Notes: generated from the letters alone by a model not told the origin. A stretch of 64,000 nucleotides of DNA from Amorphophallus konjac (GCA_022559845.1 CM040118.1:231183224-231247223); one strand, 5' to 3'. Positions 9,575 to 21,459 are shown, counted from the first letter of the stretch. A program made the numbers and translations.

Positions 9575-12500
9575 TGTCACGCCTCGAGCCTTTATTACAG
9601 CGAAAGACTCGCTCGAGGAACGCGAACAGCTGGCATGGTAAGCCTCTTGCAAGCAAGAATGATCAGAGCACAAGGCAATCACACATAAGAATGCAATCGC
9701 ACAATAATTACTCATACTCCAACTTTATTTCATTAATAATCAAGTACTCCAGTACAATAACATTTTCATCATCTTTCCATTCCACTAGACTCAAGAAACA
9801 AAAAATTACATAAACTGAATCTAAACATTGTAGACTTCCTAAGTCTTCACTCTCAATTTTATATGACTTTCATTCGCTCTCGGACCCGCTACTTGTATAA
9901 CTCGAATCCGAATTCGTATCACTTCCATCTCCTGAAAAAGATTGGAAATAGGTAATGAGCACACTTGCCCAGTTGGTATCTTCGCATCAACATGATTGGC
10001 AATGTTTAAGTAATTAGCATTTTAGCTCTAAAGAATTTAGGTACAATCATGCGAATGCGATCAATCATGCGAATAACCAAAGTAACAAAGATAATAGGAT
10101 GAGCAAGTATGAATTAGCACGAATGTCACAAGAACATGATATGGCCTTTCATGAGCAAGAACGTCTCGAGAATGTACTAGCAAGCCACATAATCATCACT
10201 CCAGCATCTTTTGCTTATGAGCAAGTACTTCGTGAAATTCTGTGGAATATCAAGCAATAGTCATGTACAAGAATTTTCATGATGCCGTGAATTTTCACTT
10301 ATTTATAAAGAAAGTACTCCCAGCGTAATGCGACGCCAGTAGTATCATACCCCATGGTTTATAATAGTATGTTTCCGGCAATCAGCCGAGGGGACTAGGA
10401 TAGAGCCCTTGAAAACAATCAGTGCTCGATCGCATCTTCAAATATAAATCAAGCTATTTCCACGCATGTAACAATAAAGTATGGCCAGGAATGTAATAAG
10501 TTCAATAAGCTCATTATAATAATAGTTCAATGAATGAACGCTTCAATTAAGAAATGCGAGTCAAGAATGACTTAAAACTAGGTTATGCTTATGGAAATAA
10601 TTCAACAGCATGACGGTACATTCCTTATTTTCTATAAATTAAATTAAGTATCTTGAACAATATGACAAGTCCTAGACTATCAATAGTCTATCTAAGAACT
10701 TTGGAATATCAACCCTTGGGTCAAACCTCGGGTTAAAACACTCAAGAACTGTGACGGTCAATCAATGGCCCGTTACATGATCCTGACGGTCTATCATTGA
10801 TCCGTTAGAATGGCTAAATCCAGAAATAAATAAAACGGACTCAGTAAATGTGACGGTCATATATTAGGCCGTTATATGAGTATGATAGTCTAATATAGAT
10901 CCATTACATATCTAGAACCAGAAACTTCGATAGTGCTTTCTAACAATTGGGCTTTCATGGTACAACCAACTCGGTGTCCTAGTGGGAATCCCAGGCTCGC
11001 GGAGAATTACGGAGGACTTGAAACAAGATTTCCTAGTCCATTGGAGGGAATATCTAATGGAGGGGTCCTCATATTCAAGATAATGTTCCTATAGTGCAAA
11101 GTGTGAACTAATGGCCATATATCGGAATATATGTCATGCACTTAAAGAAAATGACTATATATATAGAAAAGACTGGGAAACGATGTGAAACCATAATAAA
11201 ACTCCGTCAATACATCATTTGAAATCATAAATAAAATATAAACTATAAAATTTAGCCAATGAAATTAACATAACTCAAAATAACTTCAAATGCTTGTAAT
11301 CATGGAATTCCTATCATGAATCAATAAATAAACTCAAAGTCATGATATCAGGTCAAAACATAGATAACTACGCTTATTTATAAGTAGACTTGACTAATTT
11401 CCATTCCGTCTCGAGTTGACAGAAAATAGTGTTCTAACGGTCTAGCATATGTGCGTTACAGTCCGTGTGATGGTGTGTCGAGGGGCCGTTACAGTATGGT
11501 AACGCTCCTGCTATGGTGCCTCAGAGACAACAGATCAATTTAAATACAACAGAGAGTGTGACGGCTTATCGTAGGGCCGTTACAATCATGTGACGGTCCT
11601 ACCCTCATCCGTCAGAGCTTCTGCTGACAGTAAAGATAAGGAACTATGTCCATGCAAGAAGAATCATAATCAATAGCTAGTCTAGCCATGATAAACGAAG
11701 TAAAGTCCAAGTATATGCATAGGTCGTAGTGAATAAACAAGATGATATCTTTTATCTTTGGTTAGGCTAAAGGTATGCATGTATGCATGAATTTACTAAA
11801 ACATGAAATTCACAATCTATAATGCATGAAATCAAGTCAAATCAGAGGGCTTTTATCCCTAACGAGATCTTTTTGCTGTTCATGAGATGACCTACCTTTT
11901 CCCTGGGCTTTATACTTCCAATTTGGGTCTTCAAGACACGCCCTAGTTCTCTTCTTCCTGTAGTTTTTCAGCAACTTCACGTTGCCCTAACTCTCCAATA
12001 TCTTGACCTAAAGCGGTGAAATTTGGAGGGTAAGAAGATTAATCTAATGGAAACAAAAAGTTCTAAAACACCAAACTCTAATTACCTCGTTTGGGCGTCC
12101 TAATTCCTTGATCTTCAGTGGTCATTTACTCTTAATCCTGGGTTGCTATGACAGAATCAACGAGTTTAGAAGCCCTTATCTCCTTGGTTACTTGATCTCC
12201 TAATATGAAATATTGAGAGTTGTTAGACCTTAGTATTATAAACAAATAGTTCCAAAGAACTTACCCGAAATTCTATCTCCTTACCTTGATTCTTCACAAG
12301 CCAAAAGTAAGGGTCGCTCAGTTCAGAATTGGGTTCTATTTATTGGGATTTAGCTAGGGTTTGTGGATTAGATCGATTATAGAGTCCTTAGTTGGCCAAA
12401 ACCTGATCCCTAAGAGTCCCTAGTAAGCTTACATGTTCTCCTAATTAGGTCTCTTGCAGATAGGATCACAAAGATCCAATCTTTTTGCAAGTTCTTCAAC

Positions 12501-12908
12501 TTACGGAATTAGTAGGGTGTAACGGTCATGTCTAGGTGTGTTACACCACTGTAGCGGTCGCCCGATAGACCGTTACGTCCAACGTGTGTAGAGTTTCAAT
12601 TTAATAAAACTCTTTTATTCATTTTATCTATATAACTTTCTATAAAAATAGTATTTATCCTTAAAATTCGTGAATATTCTAAATAACTTTCTAGAATATG
12701 GGCTAAACTGAATGGGCTTGGTCCTTAAATCTTTTAAGTCTTAATTGAATAGGCTAGGCTAATTATTTAACACCATTGGGCCTTATAACCTATTTATTAG
12801 TTCAATAATCCATTTATTAATCTATTTAGCCCTTATAAATTCCTAATAAATTCCTGAAAATTCTATTTATAATCCAAAAATTATTTATATCAATTCTGGG
12901 GCACTACA
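9575..12908 (-). repeat. 3' LTR of G1 (3,334 bp)
   Basis: On the plus strand it runs TGTCACGCCTCGAGCC to GGGGCACTACA, followed by the PPT. It has hairpins at 10751-11614 and 12551-12576, and shares a conserved block near 10960-11060 with the G0 and N4 LTRs. The TATA-like position at about 12336 is degraded compared with the other copy. No coding sequence is seen. Confidence 0.92.
10751..11614. repeat. hairpin set with GTGACGG/CCGTTAC stems (G1 LTR)
   Basis: Stems: GTGACGG/CCGTTAC (10751-10776), CTGACGG/CCGTTAG (10783-10808), GTGACGG/CCGTTAT (10850-10875), GTGACGGC/GCCGTTAC (11558-11583) and TGACGG/CCGTCA (11591-11614). A further GTAGCGGTC/GACCGTTAC is at 12551-12576. Several need one G.T pair. 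The outer pair changes G:C to C:G between neighbours. The other LTR copy (38925-39785, 40715-40745) has the same set. Confidence 0.8.
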
Positions 12909-12926
12909 CCCTCCCCCACTTAAAAT
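12909..12926 (-). other. polypurine tract of G1
   Basis: The minus strand reads AAGTGGGGGAGGGT directly before the 3' LTR. The same tract precedes the N4 3' LTR. It would prime plus-strand DNA synthesis. Confidence 0.85.
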
Positions 12927-13320
12927 AATTTGGTCTCTAAATTCAATACATGGATTGTGGAGAGTGTACTTACAGTTGAATAATTCTGGGAATCTTTTCC
13001 GCATAGCTTCTTCGGTTTCCCATGTTGCTTCATATAGCCATGTTTTCTTCCATTGTATCTTGACCATAGGAATAACTTTATTCCTTAGTTGATGCACTTC
13101 TCGTTCCAAAATCTTTATTGGTGTTTGCTCGTACGTCATGTCCTTCTGAATCTCCAAATTATCATAAGTGATAACATGGCCAGGATCATATACATACTTT
13201 TTCAGCATAGAGACGTGAAATACGTCATGGTAAAGCCAGTCTATAAGCCACCTCACCGACCCTTTCAAGAATTCCAAATGGGCCAATGAATCTTGGAGTT
13301 AGCTTTCCTTTAATGCCAAA
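12909..13320 (-). pseudogene. G1 integrase C-terminus and chromodomain
   Basis: The minus-strand frame from 13286 reads VFHVSMLKKYVYDPGHV, then a Tekay-type chromodomain ([40 protein letters not shown]). Chromodomains of this class are thought to steer integration to heterochromatin. It is in a different frame from the upstream pol sequence, so a frameshift near 13300 separates them. The reading runs without a stop into the LTR, so the natural stop codon is lost. Confidence 0.85.
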
Positions 13321-13923
13321 TCATCGAATACCACGGCCTGGAGAAACTTTCAGATATATATGATCTCCCACCTGAAACTCCAAGTCACGTCTTCGATTGT
13401 CAGCATAAGATTTCTGCCTATCTTGCGCCATCTTCATTGTTTCTTGGATGAGCTTGATCTTCTCTGAAGAATCCCTGATAATGTTGGGGCCTAGAAATTG
13501 CCTTTCCCCTATTTCGTTCCAACATATTGGTGATCGACAATTTTTTCCATATAAGGCTTCAAAAGGTGCCATTTGTATCTTACTATGATAACTGTTGTTG
13601 TATGCAAACTCTACTAGAGACAAGTGATCATGCCAACTTCCTCCAAAGTCAATAGCACAAGCCCTGAGCATATCTTCTACCACCTGATTTATTCTTTCAG
13701 TCTGACCATCAGTTTGTGGGTGAAATGATGTACTAAAGTTTAATCTAGTCCCTAGTGAATGTTGTAGACCCTTCCAGAACTACGATGTGAATCGAGGATC
13801 TCTATCAGATATAATAGTGATAGGGACACCATGTAATTTAACAATTTCTTTTATGTATAATGCTGCTAGAATATCCACAGACCATCGACTTTTTATGGGA
13901 AGAAACTGTGCAGACTTTGTCAA
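13321..13923 (-). pseudogene. G1 integrase core, C-terminal half
   Basis: The frame is the one used by the rest of G1 pol. It has the [11 protein letters not shown] second Asp region near 13790, a stop just after it (about 13780), the QTDGQTER catalytic Glu block near 13710, and the integrase C-terminal part from 13683 (VEDMLRACAIDFGGSWHDHL, FEALYGKNCRSPICW, DHIYLKVSPGRGIR). Stops at 13924 and 13321 bound it. Integrase would join the DNA copy to the chromosome. Confidence 0.85.
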
Positions 13924-14763
13924 TCAATCTATGATTACCCATATACCATCGTGTCCTCCTCTGGTCTTAGGTAAACCCATAATGAAATCCATCCCTATGC
14001 TCTCCCATTTCCACTCGAAAATATTCAAGGGATACAATTTACCTGCGGGTCTAAAATGCTCTACCTTAACTTGTTGGCAAGTGAGACAGCGAGACACGAA
14101 ATCGGCTATTTCCTTCTTCATATTGGGCCACCAGAAGTTTCTTTTAAGATCTTGATACATTTTTGTACCACCAGGAAGAATGGTGTACTTAGACTTATGT
14201 GCTTCTTCTAGGATCGGTTTCTTTGTATCCTCATGATCTGGTACACACACTCGGCCCTTGAATAGCAATCTTCCGTCATTGGAAACAAAGAAATCTGATC
14301 TTTGTTCAATACTGGATTTAATCTCTAGTAGTACGGGATCATCATTTTGCACCTTTGCCAGATCCTCTATCAATGTAGGTTGAGCTCGGATATTATCTAT
14401 GAAACAATCTTCTTCCTTCATGTCAATATCTAAGTTCAATTGAGTAAATTGAGGAATAAGGTTAGTCATACTAATCATAAGACTTGATAGTATTCCCATT
14501 GGTTTCCTGCTGAGTGCATATGCTACAGCATTCGCCTTGCTAGGATGATATTGAATAGCAAAATCAAAGTCTTTAAGATATTCTAACCATCTCCTCTGCC
14601 TCATATTTAACTCCTTTTGAGAAAATAAGTATTTCAAACTTTTGTGGTCTGAGTAGACCGTCAACTTTTCTCCATAGAGATAATGACGCCAAATTTTCAA
14701 GGCAAAGATAACAACTGCTAGTTTTAAATCATGCATAGGATAATTTTCCTCGTGACGTTTTAA
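13924..14763 (-). pseudogene. G1 RNase H C-terminal half and integrase N-terminal part
   Basis: The frame is open from 14736 ([20 protein letters not shown], then [18 protein letters not shown]) with the RNase H Glu and Asp positions. An IDYHPSKAN-like tether follows, then the H2C2 zinc region ([27 protein letters not shown]; the HPG His is replaced) and the integrase core start ([20 protein letters not shown]) with the first catalytic Asp. A stop at 14764 cuts it from RT, and one at 13924 from the rest of the integrase. Confidence 0.88.
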
Positions 14764-15678
14764 TTATCTTGAGGAATAACAGATTACCTTTCCATCTTCC
14801 ATGAGGACGCACCCAAGGCCAATGCCAGATGCATCCGTATATACTTCGAATCCACCACCTTCTACTGGTAGTGCTAAAATAAGAGCTGTAGTAAGATGAT
14901 TCTTAAGCGTTTGAAAACTCTTTTCACATTCCTCTGACCAGACAAAAGGATTTTCTTTTCTTGTGAGTCTAGTTAAAGGAACTGTAATTTTTGAGAAGTC
15001 CCTAATGAAGCTCCTATAATAACCAGCTAGACCCAGAAAGCTTCTTACTTCTGATACAGTCGTTGGCCGGCTCCAATTTCTGACAGCTTCCACTTTCGAA
15101 GGATCCACAGTGATACCTTCCTTGGAAATAATGTGGCCTACGGATGAAACTTCCTTGAGCCAGAATTCACATTTGTTAAGCTTGGCATAAAGTTTATGTT
15201 CCCTAAGTGTTTGTAAAGCTATCATCAGATGTTCTTCATGTTCCTCTTTTGTCTTGGAATATATCAAGATGTCATCGATGAAGACGACGATGAATTGGTC
15301 TAGATATGGTTGAAAAATACTGTTCATAAGTTGCATAAATGGTGCTGGGGCATTAGTTAACCCGAACGGCATTACCACAAATTTATAGTGGCCATAACGA
15401 CTCCGAAAAGCTGATTTATAGATGTCTTCTTCTTTAATTCTAACCTGATGATAACCTGATCTGAGGTCACTCTTGGAGAAATATTCTGCTCCCGAAAGTT
15501 GATCGAAGAGCTCGTCAATACGCGGCAACGGATACTTGTTTTTGATTGTGAGTTGATTCAATCGCCGGTAGTCGATGCATAGCCTGAGAGAGCCATCCTT
15601 CTTCTTGACAAAAAGAACTGTCGCACCCCAAGGGGATGTGCTAGCTCTAATAAAACTCTTGTCTAGTAGTTCCTGCTA
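14764..15678 (-). pseudogene. G1 reverse transcriptase and RNase H N-terminal half
   Basis: This contains the Ty3 RT palm: [34 protein letters not shown] (SKSD where relatives have SKID), [12 protein letters not shown] and the catalytic FIDDILIYS (about 15255-15285). Then come the connection ([17 protein letters not shown]) and RNase H start ([14 protein letters not shown]). Two adjacent TAG codons at 15676-15681 separate it from protease, and TAA at 14764-14766 ends it. The active-site residues are still present. Confidence 0.9.
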
Positions 15679-16761
15679 CTACCTCTTTAGTTCCTTGAGT
15701 TCTGTGGGGGACATCCTGTAAGGGGCTATAGAAACAGGTGATGCTCCTGGAATGAGTTCAATAGTGAAGTTCACTTCCCTCTCGGGTGGTAAACTGGATA
15801 ATTCGGATGGGAATACATCTGGGAACTCATTTACAATAGGGATGTCTGCTATGATGATTTCCTTGGATTTCGTAACAATGATAGAAGCAAGAAAAGCTTC
15901 ACATCCTTGCGAGATAAGTTTGCAAGCGTGAAGAGAAGATATGGTAGTGGGGTGTTTCTTGTACTTGATGCCGAGGAAAGAAAATCTTGGAAGACCGGGT
16001 TTTTGAAAGGATATAATCCTATTTCGACAGTTGATATAAGCATCATGATCTACAAGCCAATCTACCCCTAAAATGGCATCATAACCTTTCATGTTAAGGC
16101 ATACTAAGTTTGCGGGGAGATTATGACCTTCTACTAGCACTTCACTATAAGGATAATATTCGGTAAGCTTAGTTACAGATCCTAAGAGTGTGGTAATAGC
16201 AAGATCTGAAGGTAGAGGAACTGATGCAATTGGTAATGTTTTTACAAAAGTAGTGGAGATAAAAGAATGAGAGGCACCAGTATCAAATAGCACAAATGCA
16301 GGACGGGAACAAATTTGAAGAGTACCTTCCATAAGTCCACCATCCCTGGGCACTTCCTCTTCTTCTAAAACGGCATTGAGGTGAGCTTGCCTCCTGCGTC
16401 CACCACCAGATGACGGGTCCTTCATAAGGGGGCAATCCGGCATGCGATGCTCCCTGCTTCCACAGCATAGACAAGCACCGAGGCGCTTCCAACACTCTTC
16501 AGCCAAATGGCCGAACTTTTCGCAAAAAGTGCAAGCCGTGGTGACTTGCTCCTCCTCCTTAATCTTATTGTTCTTCTGGGAACTTCCACCGTTCCCACTC
16601 CTGGATCTTTTCTTACTATCACGGCTTTTGTAAGGTTCCGTGATGCTGAACTTTTCCTTCTTATAGCGCTGATCAGTTCGTCGGCTGGACTCTTCTCCTT
16701 TTCCTTTCAATTTCTCGACCTTCTTCAATGTCCTTTCACATAAATATGCCCGCTGAACCAT
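15679..16761 (-). pseudogene. G1 gag C-terminus (zinc knuckles), protease and pol linker
   Basis: A 360-codon open stretch. First is a Lys/Glu-rich gag tail, then two knuckle-like motifs, CTFCEKFGHLAEEC (complete CCHC) and CLCCGSREHRMPDC. The aspartic protease follows, with [13 protein letters not shown] near 16270 (active Asp intact), LGVDWL near 16050, and the linker PDVFPSELSSLPPEREVNF to RT. It shares one frame with gag and RT, consistent with a single Gag-Pol ORF in the ancestor. Confidence 0.9.
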
Positions 16762-17334
16762 CTCCGCATAGGTACGGATGTTTTGGGTCCCGAGCTATTG
16801 AATAAAGCCAGGTCATAACCCGTCCATAAACCGATTTGCCTTCAATAGATCGGTGCTGATTAGATGCGGTGCATAAGGTGCTAGCCTTGAGAATTATAAT
16901 TCATATTCTGCCACTATCATCATTCCTTATCGAAGAGAGGCGAACTCCACAGCCTTTCTTTCTTTCACATGCTCAGAAAAGTACATAGCACAGAACAATG
17001 TGAGAAAATCATCCCATGTATGAGGTGCATCAGCCGGAGGTGCCGGAACCGACTTTCACCATGTACGGGCATCCTTGTTGAGTTGGAAAGTTGCAAGACG
17101 GTTCTCTTGATCGGTGCATTGGATGACGTCAAATATATGCTCCATCTCGTCAATCCAGTTCTCTGCTTCGTCCGGATTAGAAGAACCATAGAAACAAGGA
17201 GGGTTTAAACTTCAGAAATTATGATGTAAATCCCCAGCTCTTGCCCCTGCGCCAGCTTGCGCCATGGTTTGTAATGCCTGAGTAAGGCCGGCAACCATTT
17301 GTTGCATGCCATTTCAATCTACGCGATGAGCCAT
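16762..17334 (-). pseudogene. G1 gag, N-terminal and capsid part
   Basis: A candidate ATG at 17334 opens a frame like N4 gag: MQQMVAGLTQALQTMAQAGA, LNPPCFYGSSNPDEAENWID, IFDVIQCTDQ, FQLNKDARTW. About seven in-frame stops interrupt it, including one at the second Trp of the usual WW pair and several at Arg or Gln positions. It would encode the capsid. Other reading frames here are shadows. Confidence 0.85.
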
Positions 17335-17548
17335 GGTAATAATAAGGTACCTGAGAGAAATATAACAACTTGTTATTTCTTGTGAAATTGGAAGAAAATT
17401 AATCATAAAGCTAATTAACTATCTTATCCCAGGCTCTACCCAGTACTCACATGGGTATGGGAAATTTCTTCCTTAGTTCATAAGTAGGGGTCCTTAAGCC
17501 TTGGACTTATCCTATGACATGATTCTTCTTCCTAAGTCCTGAGACTTA

Positions 17549-17561
17549 GGCTTTGATACCA
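17549..17561 (-). other. primer-binding site of G1
   Basis: The minus strand reads TGGTATCAAAGCC, one base from the initiator-Met tRNA complement TGGTATCAGAGCC, seven bases inside the LTR. Confidence 0.8.
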
Positions 17562-17568
17562 ACTTAAC

Positions 17569-17652
17569 TGTCATGCCCCGAGCCTTTATTACAGTGAAAG
17601 ACTCGCTCGAGGAACGCAAACAGCCGGCATGGTAAGCCTCTTGCAAGCAAGA
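17569..17652 (-). repeat. 5' LTR of G1, first 84 bp, cut by N1
   Basis: TGTCATGCCCCGAGCC matches the LTR start at 9575 and continues to CAAGA, where N1 enters. The remainder is at 37827-41076. Confidence 0.92.
17648..17652. repeat. target-site duplication of N1, left copy (CAAGA)
   Basis: CAAGA here and at 37822-37826 flank N1. The uninterrupted LTR copy at 9575 has a single CAAGA at this point. Confidence 0.9.
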
Positions 17653-20063
17653 TGATGGGGTCATCACCATCCGTCCTGGCACTCTCGGCCCTTCTCGTCA
17701 CCTCGGAGGCGTACGTCATGGTCTAGCCATTTATTATGAGTCCTATGTTGTATTTTTTTTATTTTTATTAAGTCATATCGTTGTAATTTCCCTTTTATTA
17801 GAGTCATGTATCTAGGTCTTTGGTTTATTTCCCTAAGTTTGAGTCTCTTTAGGCTAATTTAGACTAGCTATTGGGCCCAACCCAGTGGACTTGGCCCATG
17901 GGCGCCCCTACCTTGTTGGTTATTTGTCAATGTGTCAAGTGTCAAAGGATTTTTTGTAAAATGTGGGTTGCCTATATATAGGACCCCATTTTCCCCCATT
18001 TGAAGGAATCAATCAAGGAATGAAGTATTGCCATTTGGGAGTTTAAATTTTCTTAGTGGAGTGAATCCATTATTTGAGTGAGAAGCCCTAGGGAGTGAAT
18101 CCCACCTACCCCCCCCTTCTCCTCTCTCTCTCTCTCCCTCCAAGAGGAGGGCACCCCCTTCTCTCTATCCTCCCCTCCCAACCACCTCCACCCTCCCACC
18201 TACCTCCATTAAATCCTCTACAACTTCCCACAAGCCATCATTACTTCCCCCTAGTCCCAAGAGACCCTCCACCAATCCACACCCCACCCTCCGACCCCCA
18301 ACTACCCATCCCCTTCCCCAAGCAGCCCTCCACCTTCCCAAGGCACCTCTTCCCATCCCCAAGACCACCATTGATCACCCCACATTAAAGGAAATTCAAA
18401 CTCACATTCCCTCCACCCACTTGTGCCCCCCTCACCTTCCCCCTTCTCCCTCCAAGCCCAAATTCGCAGCTCCTCTCTCACCAACTGCAAACACCCCATT
18501 CCAGACCCCATTCTCCCTCTCCCACATCTTAGAACACCCCCTCCCAGGCCCCCTCACAGCTAGGGGTCACTCCCACACCTATTCACCCCATTTCCCCTTC
18601 CATATACCCCATTTCCCCCATCATCATCAACCTGCAGTTCACTATTTGGAGGCAGCAAAGAAGCTTCTAGTTGCAGAGGCTGTCCCATCATCTCCTCATC
18701 GAACCAGGTGACAAGTATTATATTGCTGGAATCATCTTCGAGTCGTCTTTCCAACGGTGGTGGTCCCGCCGGCTTCCAAGGTCGGAGCTGTTCGGAGGAG
18801 GCGATCTACTACGACTGCGCAAGACTTCTCAGGCAGAAGACCAGAACCTGAATGGAAGCTCTTCCACGGAAATTCTAGTGTGAATCTAGGCGAGAGTTCT
18901 TCTACAAACTTCTTCCTAGACCTGTCGACTTCCAGAATCAAGAAGCAGAACTCGGATTGACGGTCGAAATCATGAGTTATCAATTTCTTCCTCCATGTGC
19001 TTGGTTCTGTTTCTTGTCAGTCTACTCCGACCTCCCCTTGTTGATCGAGTTCTACCGGTCCACTCGGACATCATATGGCATCCCCGTTGCTTGCGTTTCG
19101 AAGAGGACTCGAGAGCGAATCCATTGGTACTAGCCATGCTCAAATTGGAGTTCTGAAGCGCCAGTGGTACCCTTATCATTTTGCAGCTGAGGTTCTGCGA
19201 CAGTCAAGAACAGCAACCTGCTTCCCTGTTCAACCCTCTGCCCCGACCAGAACTGGGGACCACAGAAATCAAGAAAATTCTGGCATCGTTCCTCTCTAGT
19301 TACGAAGAATTCCCCGCTGGTCCCGTCATCAGAAAAATTCGGGAGCAGTCACAGCAACCACTTCTTCGACTGTCTGTCAGCACTCACAGAGAGCAGGCAG
19401 AACTGATCTCGATCTTCATTCGGCGTTCTTTCCCTCGTTTCTCCCCTCCCCGCTTGGCCGGCTGAAGGCCCCTCCCTGCGTGGAGGTAGTTTTGGTTGTA
19501 ACCACATAATCCCCACCCCAAGATTCCCCCCCTTGCATGGGGGTAGTTCATGTAATAATTACACTCGCAGGTTTGAAGCTTCATCGACGCGGCGTGCGGG
19601 TGCTCCCCTCGCCTTCCCGCTCGCCCCCGTCTACGACCGGAGATAGTTTCTTCAAACCGGCTAGGTGAGAACTCGTCCCTTGCTCTCATTTATGCTTGTT
19701 CATTTAATATTCTCCAATTGCGCCATTGGTTAGGGAGAGAGAGCCCGATCCTAAGGCTCCATCGTCTTTGTGCGACCACCGTGGGTGTGAGTGAGTGACC
19801 CGCGCCCTTTGGCCATTGCCGGCTCATTGAGTTGGATATCCATTCCCCAAGGGGAGGTTAACCTTGGATGTTGCTGGCCCTCTACCAGCAAGGGTCTTGT
19901 CCCACTTCCTCAACTCGGCATCCCCGAGTTACCCCCGGGTTGAGTGTGTGTGCCATACGAATGTCTGCTTACGTAGGCTTCTTAGCCTTCTGGTTGTGCT
20001 TGCATACTTAGGTCCGAGGAAGCATTGGTCTTGTAACTATCACCCCAAGGTGGTGTCACATCA
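17653..20063 (+). repeat. 5' LTR of N1 (2,411 bp)
   Basis: The second copy starts at 35438. A C/CT-rich tract covers about 18100-18620. ORFs there on either strand are low-complexity artefacts. No hairpin array like that of N2 was noticed. Confidence 0.92.
17973..17980 (+). promoter_or_regulatory. TATA box of the N1 LTR
   Basis: TATATATA in the context GTTGCC-TATATATA-GGACCCC, in the first fifth of the LTR. The copy in the 3' LTR is at 35757-35764. The start of transcription would lie about 30 bp downstream. Confidence 0.6.
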
Positions 20064-20066
20064 AAT

Positions 20067-20084
20067 TGGTATCAGAGACAGGTT
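20067..20084 (+). other. primer-binding site of N1
   Basis: TGGTATCAGAGACAGGTT starts three bases after the LTR. It matches the plant initiator-Met tRNA complement except for one base in the middle. Confidence 0.85.
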
Positions 20085-20119
20085 CTAGACTTGTCTCTAC
20101 TAAGTCTTGTCCTAGGGCC

Positions 20120-20757
20120 ATGGCATTTAGCGTCTCCGGTGCATCAACCACTAGCATGGCTACCTCTCTTTGGTCAAGTCCATACAATTCGGCCCTCCAC
20201 AAGGGTCCGATCGGTCCACCAACCTTGAACTTCATTCTAGATGAGGACATTACCTTTGACGGATCACATTCTAGTGATTATCTTAGGTGGGAGGCTACCA
20301 TGGAAAGATATTTTGAAAAGACTGGGTATATGGACCCGCAAGAGTCCGCAAGGCCAAGGGACGGTTTCGGGGTCAAGCCAAGAGTAAGTGGGAACACATA
20401 GAGGGATTAAGAAGGGTTAGGAGGCAAGAGCCCATTTCCTCATGGGATGATATGAAGGTAGAACTTAGGAAGATCTACATCCCTAAATATTCCCACCCCT
20501 CCTACTCGAACACCCCTAGCCCGAGGAGCACTATCACTCCTCCATCCCCACCCGGCCCGCTTGAGACCGCATTTAGGCCTCCTCCCCCACAAATCCCAAC
20601 AAATTCCCTCTCAACTATCGCCACTACACTTCACCACCAAATCTTATCCCTTAAGACCCAAATAATCCAAGCATCCACCCCCCCACCTAACCCCTTGAGA
20701 GTCCCCACACCCCAACCAAAACCCCGGCCGATCCCAAGGGGAAGAAACCCCTAATCG
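20120..20757 (+). pseudogene. N1 gag remnant (Ty3 type)
   Basis: ATG at 20120 opens MAFSVSGASTTSMATSLWSS, then a retrotrans_gag-like stretch (DGSHSSDYLRWEATMERYFE). A frameshift near 20345-20400 precedes a WEHIEGLRR/SSWDDMKVELRKIYIP stretch in another frame, which looks like the C-terminal half of the same domain. A Pro-rich tail ends at 20752-20754. The usual capsid length is not reached and no zinc knuckle is seen. N3 enters 70 bp later. Confidence 0.7.
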
Positions 20758-20823
20758 ACCCAGTTTCCCCAATAAGGACCACCACTACCCCTCCATCTTC
20801 TCCTATAAGGGAGACTCCCCCCA

Positions 20824-20828
20824 AGACC
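20824..20828. repeat. target-site duplication of N3, left copy (AGACC)
   Basis: AGACC precedes TGTAAGGTTTCGC; the same five bases follow CACTAACA at 33373-33377. Confidence 0.85.
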
Positions 20829-21136
20829 TGTAAGGTTTCGCACAGCACCAACGGGCGATGCAGCGGATAACAAAAATTTCATTTGCCCGATCCCGGTGTT
20901 ATGGAAAGCTTAATCTGTGCTCTAATCGGTGTTTCTAATACCCTAATTACAGGTTGCGTGTTTCACCTTGCGTGGAACGACGCTGTCCGCTAAGCCCGAT
21001 GCTGAGAAACCGAGCCGCATAGCTGTGCGGCCTCTAGAGCAGATCCACACGGACCCTTGCGCAGCGACGGTACCTCCCCGGCACGACCTTCCCCGGCTCT
21101 ATCACCTTCTGGAGAGAGAGAGAGCAAGAGGGAGAA

Positions 21137-21141
21137 AGGGG
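21137..21141. repeat. target-site duplication of N2, left copy (AGGGG)
   Basis: AGGGG precedes TGTTGGTTTCGG; the second copy is at 32096-32100, directly after CACAACA. Confidence 0.88.
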
Positions 21142-21400
21142 TGTTGGTTTCGGTGCAGTATTCAGAGGGGGGGTGAATGAATATAACCCGTTTAAAAAAC
21201 CTTCACCCAATTAAAAACTAGAATAATAACAAGACAGATTCGACAATCTGAAGCTCAACTGGAATTTCGCTCTCTTGACAGATTAAAATATTGTAAGAAA
21301 ACTAATCAACACTTCTGCTCAAACAGAAGCCAAACGCTTAGCCCTATGCAATCATCTAGCGGAAGCAAAAGCAGATAAACCAAACCACAATGCACAAGGG

Positions 21401-21459
21401 GTTTTTAGGTGGTTCGGTCCTCCTGACCTACATCCACCCCATACTCAACCCGAGTGTGG
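21401..21459 (-). promoter_or_regulatory. conserved copia LTR core with hairpin (N2, 3' LTR)
   Basis: Hairpin CCATACTC/GAGTGTGG (21439-21459, 5-nt loop; one T.G pair here, perfect CCACACTC/GAGTGTGG in the other LTR), then on the minus strand GGTGGATGTAGG and GACCGAACCACCTAAAAA (21401-21418). The order of parts matches C0 and L0. Confidence 0.65.

Noticed and set aside
8635..9813. 392-codon ORF taken as a whole
   Set aside because: The last 80 codons are in the G1 LTR; the real LINE ORF1 leaves at 9574.
18095..18711. Pro-rich ORFs resembling extensin or cell-wall proteins
   Set aside because: C/CT-rich low-complexity DNA in the N1 LTR; the other LTR copy breaks the frame.
20829..21141. Part of the N1 coding region
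   Set aside because: TG...CA ends and AGACC duplications show it is the start of an inserted LTR.
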